Part shown: in pieces, positions 56,548 to 64,000 of the stretch
How positions within the stretch are numbered: position 1 is the first letter of the stretch
Layout of the letters: each line of letters opens with the position of its first letter
Assembly (NCBI RefSeq): GCF_011769525.1
Contig: NZ_CP050440.1
Location: forward strand, 3,287,501-3,351,500
Direction: 5' to 3'
Origin: Tolypothrix sp. PCC 7910
GTDB lineage: Bacteria > Cyanobacteriota > Cyanobacteriia > Cyanobacteriales > Nostocaceae
DNA: 64,000 nucleotides
Program-made: the position numbers and the translations under genes
The notes under the pieces: generated by a model
The model's database searches: none
What the model was told of the DNA's origin: nothing
Seen by the model: the letters and a program-made list of their open reading frames with translations, nothing else

Positions 56548-59500
56548 ATGTTTATGCTCAGTATGATGACAATTATTTTAACATTTACACATAAAATTTT
56601 ACTTATGCAACTACGTTTAATTGCTGCAAGCCTACTACTGACTTTAACTCCGCCATCTTTGCTCTTTTATACTGCAACATCAATTCTCGCTCAAGCACCA
56701 ACACCAACTGCAGAAGAAAAGATTACAGAGGCGATTACGCTGAATAATAACGGTGAAGGTATCGTATATAAAGATTTAGTCGGTTTAAGTGACTTACAAG
56801 CCGGGTTAGAACAGTTCCAGCAAGCGTTGGCTATTTTCAAAAAATATAATGCAAAAGCTGGGGAAGCTAACAGTCTGACCAATATTGGCTATGTTTATTT
56901 ACGTAAAGGCGAATATTCCAAGGCGTTAGATTTTTTGCAACAGTCTTTGGCTATTCGTAAACAAACACGCGATCGCCAAAATGAATGGATACCTCTGTCC
57001 TATATAGGTGAAGCATATATTAATCTGGGTCAATATCCCAAGGCGCTAGATGCTTATCAATCAACTTTAACTATTCTCAAAGAACTCCGCGCCGCTAACC
57101 CCAAGGATTCCAGCTACTCTACCAGTCAGAAAGGAATGTTGGCTAATACAGGGGCATTGTATTTCAGGATGGGTCAATATCAAAAGGCACTGGAGCTTTA
57201 TCAACAAACCTTAGCAATCCAAAAAGCAGATAGCGATCGCATTGGTAGCGCTGATACTCTCAATAATATGGGAGTTGTTTACATCAATTTAGGCAACTAC
57301 ACTCAAGCGCTAGATTCCTACCAACAAGCTTTAACCACTGTTCAAGACTTCTGCTATAAAGAAAAATTAACTTGCTATTACGGTAGCGAAGCCGCAATTT
57401 TAAATAATCTTTCCAGTGCTTACTTTAGTTTAGGGCAATATCAAAAATCCTTAGAGTTAGCGGATAAATCTGCGAATATTTACAAAAAATTCCGCACTGG
57501 GGAATATAAAGGAACAAATAAACAAGATATCCAGTTACTCTACGACGCTTTAGGACAAAATCCCCAAGCTTTGCAACAAATTACCAGCCGCGCGGTTGTT
57601 GGCGATGCATTTGGTAAGGATTCTTTTCAATTCCAAGGCGAAGCACTCAACCTGAATAACATCGGACAAATTTACTTTAGCCAAGGTAAATATGACCAAG
57701 CGCTGAAACTATATCAACAAGCTTTAGATATTTACAAACAAAACAATTATCCTGCAGGTATTGCGGTCACACAAAATAATATTGGCAATATTTACGCCAA
57801 TACAGGCAAATATGCCCCAGCAATCGAATCGAACCAGCAAGCTTTGACTAATTATAGAGCAGTAGGCGATCGCACTGGTGAAGGGGTGACATTCAGCAAT
57901 CTGGGACAGATTTACCAAAAACAAAACCAATACGACAAGGCTTTAGGACTTTATCAGCAAGCTTTGGCTATACACCGGGAAGTTAGCGATCAAGTCAGTG
58001 AAACCGCTACTCTGAAATATCTTGGTGATGTACTCGCACAACAAAATCAACCACAATTAGCGATCGCATTCTACAAACAATCAGTCAACCTTACCGAAAC
58101 CATTCGCCAAAGTCTGCGTGTCGTTCCCACAGATATCCAAAAGTCATATACCGAAACTGTTGCTGACAGATATCGCCGTTTAGCCGATTTATTACTCAAA
58201 CAAAATCGCTCATCCGAAGCACAACAAGTTTTAGATTTATTAAAAATACAGGAAGTTAAAGATTTTATTGGCAATAGTACAGTAAATAGCCCAAAAATTG
58301 TCAATAATCCCCCTAAAATCACCAATCCTCAACGCGGGATAGGTAATAACGATTTGCAGACAGCGCAAAACTTACCTCTCAAACCCCAAGAACAAGAAAT
58401 ATCGCAAAAATATACTGCTATTCAAGATAAAGTGATTCTTTTAGGTAAAGAACTCACAAGTCTGCGGAAAATTAATCCTAAAGAACGCACATCTGCTCAA
58501 GAAAAACGGATTGCTGAACTGGTGAAACTTGAGCAGGATAGTACTGCTGAGTTCAATAAATTTATCAAAAACCCGGCTGTGGTAGCGCTGGTGCAACAAT
58601 TATCTGTAACTTCCAACCAAGAAAATCTGAATTTACGACAACTCAATGCTATTCGAGATAACTTGCGCCAGTTACATCATAAAGCTGTATTACTTTATCC
58701 CTTGGTTTTAGAAGATAGATTAGAGTTAGTCATTGTCACTGCAGATGCACCACCGATACATCGCACAGTTAAAGTTACACAAGCAGAGTTAAATAAAACA
58801 ATTGAAGAGTATCGCAAAACAATAGTAGTTACCCACAAAAATATTAAAGAACCTGCGCTGAAACTATATAACTGGTTAATTAAGCCCATAGAAAATGACT
58901 TAAAGCAAGCCGATGCTAAATCAATTATTTATGCTCCTGATGGACAGCTGAGATATATTCCTTTAGCAGCACTATATGATGGTAAAGATTGGCTAGTACA
59001 ACGTTTTGTAGTTAATAACATCACATCAGCTAGCCTCACCAAATTTGACAACAAACCAGCGAACAATATTAACGTTCTAGCTGCTGCTTTTACTAAAGGC
59101 GAATATACAGTCAAAGTTGCCAGCCGCGACGAGAATTTTAGTGGTTTGGAGTTTGCTAAAGTAGAAGTAGAAAACTTAGCTAAGACAATTCCTGGTACTA
59201 AGATATTATTAGATAATCTTTTTAGCCCCGCCGCCACAATTCCTCAGATGAATGATTACAAAATTGTGCATTTGGCAACACATGGGCTACTAGTTAAAGA
59301 TAATCCAGAAGATTCATTTATTCTCTTTGGTAATGGACAACAGGTAACTCTACGCGAGATAGAAAATTGGTCTTTACCAAATGTTGATTTAGTCGTTTTG
59401 AGCGCTTGTCAAACAGGCTTGGGCGATAAATTAGGTAATGGACAAGAAATTCTAGGATTAGGATATCAGTTTCAACTCACGGGCGCAAAAGCTTCTATAG

Positions 59501-59769
59501 CTTCATTATGGTCTGTATCTGATGGTGGTACACAAGCTTTAATGAATGTTTTTTATCAAGTTTTGCGATCGGGTAATCTCACCAAAGCTGAAGCTTTACA
59601 AAAAGCCCAAATTGCCTTAATCACAGGTAATTATGCTGGACTGAATAAAACCACAGAAATAGCTAGCGTACGAAATAAAAGTAGTCGTAATTTAAGTGCT
59701 GGCTCGAAGAGTGAATTCAGCCATCCCTTTTATTGGGCACCCTTTATCCTAATTGGTAATGGACTGTAA
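56548..59769 (+). CDS. exported TPR-CHAT domain protein
   Basis: A 1073-residue protein with a hydrophobic export segment (LRLIAASLLLTLTPPSLLFY then ATSILAQA). It has about ten TPR repeats (about 60-520, units of the type ALNLNNIGQIYFSQGKYDQA and LKLYQQALDIYKQNNY), a helical stretch and a C-terminal CHAT domain (about 790-1073). The caspase-like dyad is complete: His in VHLATHG (near 910) and Cys in LSACQTGLG (near 952), so it is a candidate protease acting outside the cytoplasm. The ATG at 56548 or the ATG at 56605 could be the start. Role in Nostoc-type bacteria is unknown; such proteins are common there. It has no linked target gene. Confidence 0.88.
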   Translation: MFMLSMMTIILTFTHKILLMQLRLIAASLLLTLTPPSLLFYTATSILAQAPTPTAEEKITEAITLNNNGEGIVYKDLVGLSDLQAGLEQFQQALAIFKKYNAKAGEANSLTNIGYVYLRKGEYSKALDFLQQSLAIRKQTRDRQNEWIPLSYIGEAYINLGQYPKALDAYQSTLTILKELRAANPKDSSYSTSQKGMLANTGALYFRMGQYQKALELYQQTLAIQKADSDRIGSADTLNNMGVVYINLGNYTQALDSYQQALTTVQDFCYKEKLTCYYGSEAAILNNLSSAYFSLGQYQKSLELADKSANIYKKFRTGEYKGTNKQDIQLLYDALGQNPQALQQITSRAVVGDAFGKDSFQFQGEALNLNNIGQIYFSQGKYDQALKLYQQALDIYKQNNYPAGIAVTQNNIGNIYANTGKYAPAIESNQQALTNYRAVGDRTGEGVTFSNLGQIYQKQNQYDKALGLYQQALAIHREVSDQVSETATLKYLGDVLAQQNQPQLAIAFYKQSVNLTETIRQSLRVVPTDIQKSYTETVADRYRRLADLLLKQNRSSEAQQVLDLLKIQEVKDFIGNSTVNSPKIVNNPPKITNPQRGIGNNDLQTAQNLPLKPQEQEISQKYTAIQDKVILLGKELTSLRKINPKERTSAQEKRIAELVKLEQDSTAEFNKFIKNPAVVALVQQLSVTSNQENLNLRQLNAIRDNLRQLHHKAVLLYPLVLEDRLELVIVTADAPPIHRTVKVTQAELNKTIEEYRKTIVVTHKNIKEPALKLYNWLIKPIENDLKQADAKSIIYAPDGQLRYIPLAALYDGKDWLVQRFVVNNITSASLTKFDNKPANNINVLAAAFTKGEYTVKVASRDENFSGLEFAKVEVENLAKTIPGTKILLDNLFSPAATIPQMNDYKIVHLATHGLLVKDNPEDSFILFGNGQQVTLREIENWSLPNVDLVVLSACQTGLGDKLGNGQEILGLGYQFQLTGAKASIASLWSVSDGGTQALMNVFYQVLRSGNLTKAEALQKAQIALITGNYAGLNKTTEIASVRNKSSRNLSAGSKSEFSHPFYWAPFILIGNGL

Positions 59770-60187
59770 TAGTAACCATAGAACGCTTTAATGAAGTGTA
59801 ATGTAGCAAGGATAAGATAATGGCAACTAATTACGCTATAATCACTTTTTAGAAACTGTATATAAGTAGCGGGATTTATCTTAATTCCATCACAAAAAGC
59901 AGACATATATGAAGATATATTATGAGATTTACATCTCATGATTTTACCTGTTTAGTGGCGTAACACATCTTACTGTAAATCAGGGATATTTGTGGTAAAT
60001 AAACCTCAAAAGTGATATTTATTACAGAACTTATCCTGGGGATTTGTTAACAAATGTATCAACAAAGAGGTGAATAGCTATCTCACTAAAAATGTAGAAC
60101 CAAATTTTTTCTGGTGTTTTTTTAGAGTTGCTTTTCTTTGATGCTAGGATCTACGACAATAAATATTGGGAGAAAAGTGCTATAGCT
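59770..60187. other. intergenic region upstream of the XRE regulator
   Basis: About 420 bp, AT-rich. No gene or clear hairpin is visible; it holds the regulator's promoter. Confidence 0.4.
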
Positions 60188-60529
60188 GTGAAACAAAAAG
60201 CAAAACCAAGGATCGCTTTGCTTCGTGAAAAGGCAGGGCTAACCCAGCTTGAGTTGTCGCGTCTTGTTGGCGTGACTGAAAGCACTATCCAGAACTGGGA
60301 AAGTGGCAGGACTGGAACGGATCATATTGAAAGAATTGTTAGGTTTTGTAAGGCTCTTAATTGCCAAGTAGAAGACCTAATTGAGTATATGAGCGAGTCA
60401 CCAGAAACATCCGGCGCTCCACCAAGTTCGTTAAGTCAAATACACAATCTCTTAGGAACTGAGAACCCTGCCCCTACTCTCAGTTCTAATGCTGAAGTTG
60501 CACCAACGCAACACGCTACAAGTAGCTGA
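60188..60529 (+). CDS. XRE family helix-turn-helix regulator
   Basis: A 113-residue DNA-binding protein. The HTH is read as LLREKAGLTQLELSRLVGVT, then ESTIQNWESGRTGTDHIER, the cyanobacterial type with a short domain (about residues 7-65), followed by a Ser/Pro/Thr-rich tail. The GTG at 60188 (MKQKAKPRIALL) is preferred to an upstream ATG at 60128, whose 20 residues are not typical. It has no adjacent toxin-like gene, so it is not an obvious antitoxin. Target genes cannot be read here. Confidence 0.85.
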   Translation: MKQKAKPRIALLREKAGLTQLELSRLVGVTESTIQNWESGRTGTDHIERIVRFCKALNCQVEDLIEYMSESPETSGAPPSSLSQIHNLLGTENPAPTLSSNAEVAPTQHATSS

Positions 60530-60643
60530 AATCTATCTTCAGCTAACTAGACGCTATAGCAAGATAACTCTAGCTGCATTGGTAAAATTCTCATACCATG
60601 TGTAGCTATTTTCCTAACTCTTTCACTTTTTTCTTAAGAGGTT

Positions 60644-60743
60644 ATACCAATTCAAATAATGTCTGCGACACACCAATATATTCTAGAGGTCAAGGCATTG
60701 CCTTGCCCCTACAATCTGTCGCATTCTTTTTTCAAATTGGTAT
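60644..60743. repeat. MITE-like inverted-repeat element of 100 bp
   Basis: Ends ATACCAATT (60644-60652) and AATTGGTAT (60735-60743) are perfect inverse copies, with inner partial pairing CTGCGAC/GTCGCA. The centre has CAAGGCATTGCCTTG, a known type of dispersed palindrome in filamentous cyanobacteria. Confidence 0.7.
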
Positions 60744-60755
60744 TAGTTAAATGTT

Positions 60756-60814
60756 AGGGTGGGCAAGATTAATCATCAGGGTTTACACAAAATATTTCGC
60801 AATACCCACCCTAT
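60756..60814. repeat. small inverted repeat
   Basis: TAGGGTGGG (60756-60764) and CCCACCCTA (60806-60814) are perfect inverse copies around 41 bp. It lies between the 100-bp element and the deacetylase gene. Confidence 0.6.
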
Positions 60815-60867
60815 AACTTACTTATCGATAAGGTAATTAATTTTCAATTTTCAATTTTGAATTACGC

Positions 60868-61542
60868 TTAGGGATTGGCTTGCTGCCACATAGTATCCAC
60901 AGTCACAAATTGATAGCCTTGCTGTAATAATTGGGGAATCAAAATTTGGATTGTAGCAGCAACATCTTGACCGCCATCATAACCATCATGCAAGACAATC
61001 AGCGAGCCGTTTTGTACTTGCTGAAGAACCCGTTGCACTACGGTATTAACGCCAGGTCGTACCCAGTCTTCTGGGACAACACTCCACATGACTGGGCGAT
61101 AATTCCACTCAAAAAATAATTTTAAAGTTTGCGGTGTAAAAAAACCGTTGGGAGGCCGGACATCCCTGACTTGTTCCGGTGGAAGATTGCACGCACTATA
61201 AATTGCAGCTTGGGTTTTTGCCAAACTTTCTCTCATCGCCGTTGGGGATAGCATGGGGAAAGAACGATGATCGTACCCATGCAATCCAATCCAATGTCCG
61301 CGATCGCATACTGCTTTAGCTATCTGTGGTGAACGATTGACACAAGCACCTAACCAAAAAAAACTCGCTGGAATCTGATAACGGTCTAAAACTGCCAATA
61401 CTTCGGGTGTGTATTGGGGATGAGGCCCGTCATCAAACGTGAGTGCGATCGCTTTGCGGTGGCGATCGCCATTCCACAGACATTTAGGAAATGTCGGTTG
61501 CAGAAGGCGATAGATAATCGGAAACAAGGGAGCAAATTGCAT
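60868..61542 (-). CDS. polysaccharide deacetylase (NodB-like, CE4)
   Basis: A 224-residue protein with the full CE4 set: ALTFDDGPHPQYTPEV (catalytic and metal Asp), GLHGYDHRSFPML (metal His residues), RPPNGFFTP and LIVLHDGYDG. Members remove N- or O-acetyl groups from peptidoglycan, chitin-like or exopolysaccharide chains. There is no clear signal peptide (MQFAPLFPIIYRLLQPTFP may be an anchor). It is monocistronic; no sugar gene cluster is adjacent. Confidence 0.9.
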   Translation of the reverse strand: MQFAPLFPIIYRLLQPTFPKCLWNGDRHRKAIALTFDDGPHPQYTPEVLAVLDRYQIPASFFWLGACVNRSPQIAKAVCDRGHWIGLHGYDHRSFPMLSPTAMRESLAKTQAAIYSACNLPPEQVRDVRPPNGFFTPQTLKLFFEWNYRPVMWSVVPEDWVRPGVNTVVQRVLQQVQNGSLIVLHDGYDGGQDVAATIQILIPQLLQQGYQFVTVDTMWQQANP

Positions 61543-62202
61543 TTTGATTTATGGGAACTAGTGCTGAGTCAAAAATACTCGTCTCTAGTCCCTAGCCTAG
61601 CCCTTATGACTCTCTTGTGAAGAAACCATAGCACAAGTTAAACAGGCTTGTTTGCCCACTACAAATTGACAGACAAGGGTGAACTTAATACCAAGTCTTT
61701 CCTTTTATCTTGGCTCATGACAAAAACGCCGCTACACAGATTGAAAATACTCTATGAGAAGTCAGCTTATAGATTTCTACAAAATTTATAATTCAAAAAC
61801 CAATGAATATAAGCTTTTCAGCCATTTTCATCTAGGTTTCGGTATATGAGTATGGATGGGCCTGGTAAATGACTTGAACTGGAACAGAATTAGAAACCCT
61901 TGATCTCAACCGATAACCTTATATCAAATTCTGGCGATAACAGGAGTTAGAAGCAGTAAGCGTGGCTTTTGAGGAGTTGGTGATGCGATTAATACAGGAG
62001 CCTGGTTGGTGTACATTCTAAACCTCAGGGTTTAATCAGATTATGTATACACACCTTACGGAGCAAATACTGGGCAAATGCTGAGTTAATATGTGTATGC
62101 ACTGTGCTATCTTTACTAAGAAATTTATGTAAAGTATGTGAAGCACGACACCTTATTTGTCTGTAATTTAACTCCCCGAAGACAAAAAAAATTGCTGGAT
62201 TT
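61543..62202. other. intergenic region between the deacetylase and patX
   Basis: About 660 bp without a supportable gene. A short frame at 62025-62222 on the minus strand overlaps the 3' end of patX and looks spurious. Unlike most gaps in the window, no tandem repeat array is present. Confidence 0.4.
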
Positions 62203-62439
62203 TCAAACGGCAGGATGAACATTTTTGTAGGATTCGATCAGTTCTCTACGCCCACTACCACGATGCGGTACAGGTTTTTCTGGCTGGTTAGGCTTGGGCT
62301 TGGGTCTGGCTGAGAGCAAGTGTTCTGAACCAGATGAGGATGGTAACAAACGTGAGAATTGATTGATCGTAGCTTGACAGTTGATAGCAAAGGAAACAGC
62401 TACCAAACTAGAGGCTAAAAGTGAAACTACAGCACGCAT
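62203..62439 (-). CDS. patX: PatX, HRGSGR heterocyst-patterning precursor peptide
   Basis: A 78-residue exported precursor. The N-terminal signal peptide is VVSLLASSLVAVSFAINCQA (about residues 1-23), followed by a Pro/Lys-rich linker and the motif HRGSGRR at residues 59-65, then a 13-residue tail. PatX proteins of filamentous cyanobacteria carry this HRGSGR peptide, which is thought to act like PatS RGSGR: it binds HetR and stops neighbouring cells from differentiating. It is translated from an ATG at 62439 without a close Shine-Dalgarno; a GGAGG about 32 bases upstream is too far. A DIF+-type TCCGGA lies 58 bp upstream. Confidence 0.85.
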   Translation of the reverse strand: MRAVVSLLASSLVAVSFAINCQATINQFSRLLPSSSGSEHLLSARPKPKPNQPEKPVPHRGSGRRELIESYKNVHPAV

Positions 62440-62496
62440 AGCAGATGTTTATTTTAAAACTGTCTTATTACCTCCTACTTAGTTTTTATTACTGCA

Positions 62497-62502
62497 TCCG
62501 GA
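62497..62502 (-). promoter_or_regulatory. DIF+-like TCCGGA motif upstream of patX
   Basis: TCCGGA is the DIF+ core found around -35 of promoters active in differentiating Anabaena cells. Here it lies 58 to 63 bases upstream of the patX ATG, in the only intergenic context for this hexamer noticed in the window. A convincing -10 box at the standard distance was not found. Confidence 0.6.
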
Positions 62503-62540
62503 CAAATCCCTAAAACGTGTTTTTTTTTACTGAATAAAAA

Positions 62541-64000
62541 TCAACTTGATTCAATCACAAGATGTTCTACTAGCAACCAATTACCAGCCGAGTTCAAGCG
62601 ACTGTCAACGGTTACCAATTGCCCATCTAGACAAGCTTTTAGTTGTTCATCAATGTGCGATCGCAAGGTTACAAGCTGCCAAATCTGCTTTTGATGCGTT
62701 GTTGGTGTCATAATGCTGAATCTGTAATCTTGCTGATGTAAGCGATGAAATACACCTGTAAAGCAATTACTCAACCGTGATAATACTGGATTTACAGATT
62801 CGTAATTACACGTAGATGATATTAAGCCAGGACAGTTACCATCAAGCGGATAGCTGGCAGGATTGTTGAGATAATTTATTTGCGACCGTATCCACTGAGG
62901 ATGAGCAAGTGTTGAATTGAACAATGGAATAATTGCCGCAGGCGATCGCTTGTCTTCTAATAAAGCCATTTGTAGCGCCCTCGCTGGTAAATCCCGCGGT
63001 TGACAGTTCAATTCAACGCACATAGCCGCAGCCATTCCCGCAGCTTGACCAATACCCATCACCACAGGTTGCAATCGAGTTGCACCATTAGCAATATGGG
63101 AAACGGAAATATTCTTTTCGCAAACTAAAAAGCCGTCTATAGTTGCAGGAATCAGGCTACTGTAGGGAATTGTGAAGGGTGTCCCTGTCCAGCGTCCGCC
63201 CCAACGAATCGATTTAGGTTGCAGGGGAAAGTTAAAGCCTGGGTAATGGTGGTCGTTAGGATAGTTAGCGATCGCGATTGCATCTATATTTAATGATGCT
63301 ACCTGACCCCCAGACACAGGTAAGATATTCTGTTCGGTAATTGTTGTCATTCCCACCAAGCGCCGACTTTCCCGGTAATAAGGATGCAGTGCAAAAGCTG
63401 TGGGTGAATGAGGAAATACCTGTGTTGCTAAACCGTAGCGCCTACCAACCTGATTTTGGATGTAATGGGCAAAATTTTGGCTATGCCAGCGAGATTCTTG
63501 AATATACTCATCTCTACTGGCTTTTGAACCTAGAAGCCGTCCTAAACCTTCACCATAGTCATTACCGCATATAGGCCAATTGAGCATCAATAGACCCCCA
63601 GGTAAGCGTCCATAATTCAAAAATTGTTCCGCACCATAACCATCCCAAGCACCTGCAAATTTCGATGGATCGTAATTCGGCGCTGGGGGAATTTCTGGGG
63701 CGATATCTGTACCAAAATCTTGCATTAGCACAACCCCAGTTGGCGCTTGTACAGGGTATTTTTCCGTGAGAGGATTAGGAGATTCTGGGGCGCTAGGTTC
63801 TCCCCATTGCGATCGCCATTCCCAACCCCAACGAAAAGGTATTTCCGCCAAAGCCAATAAATCGCCTAACTCTGTCCCATCGAGGGTAATTTTAGCTTTC
63901 ACAATAAAATCACTAAACCGAACCCCAGTTACACAACTTCCTTCGCGAAAAACCTCTAAGGGAACTTCCCCTACAATCCAATGCAGATTTGCTAACTCGT
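62541..64000 (-). CDS. FAD-dependent oxidoreductase, 5' end beyond the window
   Basis: Partial gene: the frame is open from its stop at 62541 to the window edge, with no need for a start at 63902. The last part before the edge reads VTGVRFSDFIVKAKITLDGT followed by ELGDLLALAE, which is the end of an FAD-binding fold (the IDATGdGDL-type block of the FAD_oxidored family). Further on come NISVSHIANGATRLQPVVMG and IGQAAGMAAAMCVELNC, the typical C-terminal FAD-domain block. Related proteins are flavin oxidoreductases of unknown substrate, often called xanthan lyase-like in error. Its stop is 101 bp from the patX start, same strand, so patX has its own promoter region. Confidence 0.85.
   Translation of the reverse strand, partial: ELANLHWIVGEVPLEVFREGSCVTGVRFSDFIVKAKITLDGTELGDLLALAEIPFRWGWEWRSQWGEPSAPESPNPLTEKYPVQAPTGVVLMQDFGTDIAPEIPPAPNYDPSKFAGAWDGYGAEQFLNYGRLPGGLLMLNWPICGNDYGEGLGRLLGSKASRDEYIQESRWHSQNFAHYIQNQVGRRYGLATQVFPHSPTAFALHPYYRESRRLVGMTTITEQNILPVSGGQVASLNIDAIAIANYPNDHHYPGFNFPLQPKSIRWGGRWTGTPFTIPYSSLIPATIDGFLVCEKNISVSHIANGATRLQPVVMGIGQAAGMAAAMCVELNCQPRDLPARALQMALLEDKRSPAAIIPLFNSTLAHPQWIRSQINYLNNPASYPLDGNCPGLISSTCNYESVNPVLSRLSNCFTGVFHRLHQQDYRFSIMTPTTHQKQIWQLVTLRSHIDEQLKACLDGQLVTVDSRLNSAGNWLLVEHLVIESS

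Noticed and set aside
62025-62222. 65-codon frame overlapping the 3' end of patX
   Set aside because: It overlaps patX out of frame and has no start signal; patX is supported by its motif.
63902-64000. Start of the FAD oxidoreductase at 63902
   Set aside because: The frame remains open to the window edge and the upstream residues continue the FAD fold, so the GTG is internal.
1-64000. tRNA, rRNA and riboswitches
   Set aside because: No T-loop (GGTTCRANTCC) with paired arms or known riboswitch core was seen; a covariance scan could still find one.

Overview
The window is chromosomal DNA of a filamentous, heterocyst-forming cyanobacterium (Nostoc/Anabaena/Calothrix type). The grounds are the many HIP1 octamers (GCGATCGC), photosynthesis genes (psbV, a psbV2-like gene, petE, psaX, ndhB, ndhD), a devBCA-type exporter operon, a patX gene carrying the HRGSGR heterocyst-patterning motif, and dense heptameric short tandem repeats. 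No tRNA, rRNA, CRISPR array or prophage was seen.

Layout. 0-5.7 kb: sugar-nucleotide epimerase, a 1.9-kb gene-free stretch with a nested MITE-like repeat, then leuS. 5.7-11.2 kb: a gamma-glutamylcyclotransferase-like protein, an ECF sigma factor (SigG-like) with its probable membrane anti-sigma factor, an L,D-transpeptidase, a ComFB-domain protein (possible c-di-GMP receptor) and an M23 peptidase. This looks like an envelope-stress and peptidoglycan neighbourhood. 11.5-20.5 kb: AEC transporter, devBCA operon, an exported thioredoxin-like protein, a double-RCK cation channel with an odd pore, and a small exported protein. 20.5-27.5 kb: larE, Uma2, a GAF hybrid kinase, a LivH-type permease, psaX, lipA and a response regulator. 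28-39.2 kb: a signalling cluster made of a 1866-residue Ser/Thr kinase-AAA-GAF-histidine kinase, a dCache hybrid kinase, a REC-histidine kinase and a decayed duplicate of the dCache kinase. An IS5-family element follows. 40-46.4 kb: ndhB, two sugar ABC permeases, psbV, psbV2-like and petE. 46.7-56.2 kb: glgA, a pseudogene, an FHA-GAF-adenylate cyclase divergent from a Ser/Thr kinase, a DCC protein, ndhD and gatB. 56.5-64 kb: an exported TPR-CHAT protein, an XRE regulator, a polysaccharide deacetylase, patX and an FAD oxidoreductase that runs off the window end.

The main points for a second look are: (i) patX with a DIF+-like TCCGGA upstream; (ii) a family of modular, nested small repeats with terminal inverted repeats, present in two large copies (about 2.6 and 33.9 kb) and several fragments; (iii) short repeats that sit at, or encode, stop codons of at least eight genes; (iv) the non-canonical channel pore; (v) the signalling cluster with its decayed paralogue; and (vi) an unrecognised pseudogene at about 48.4 kb. 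All functional calls come from reading translated motifs; no database search was run.
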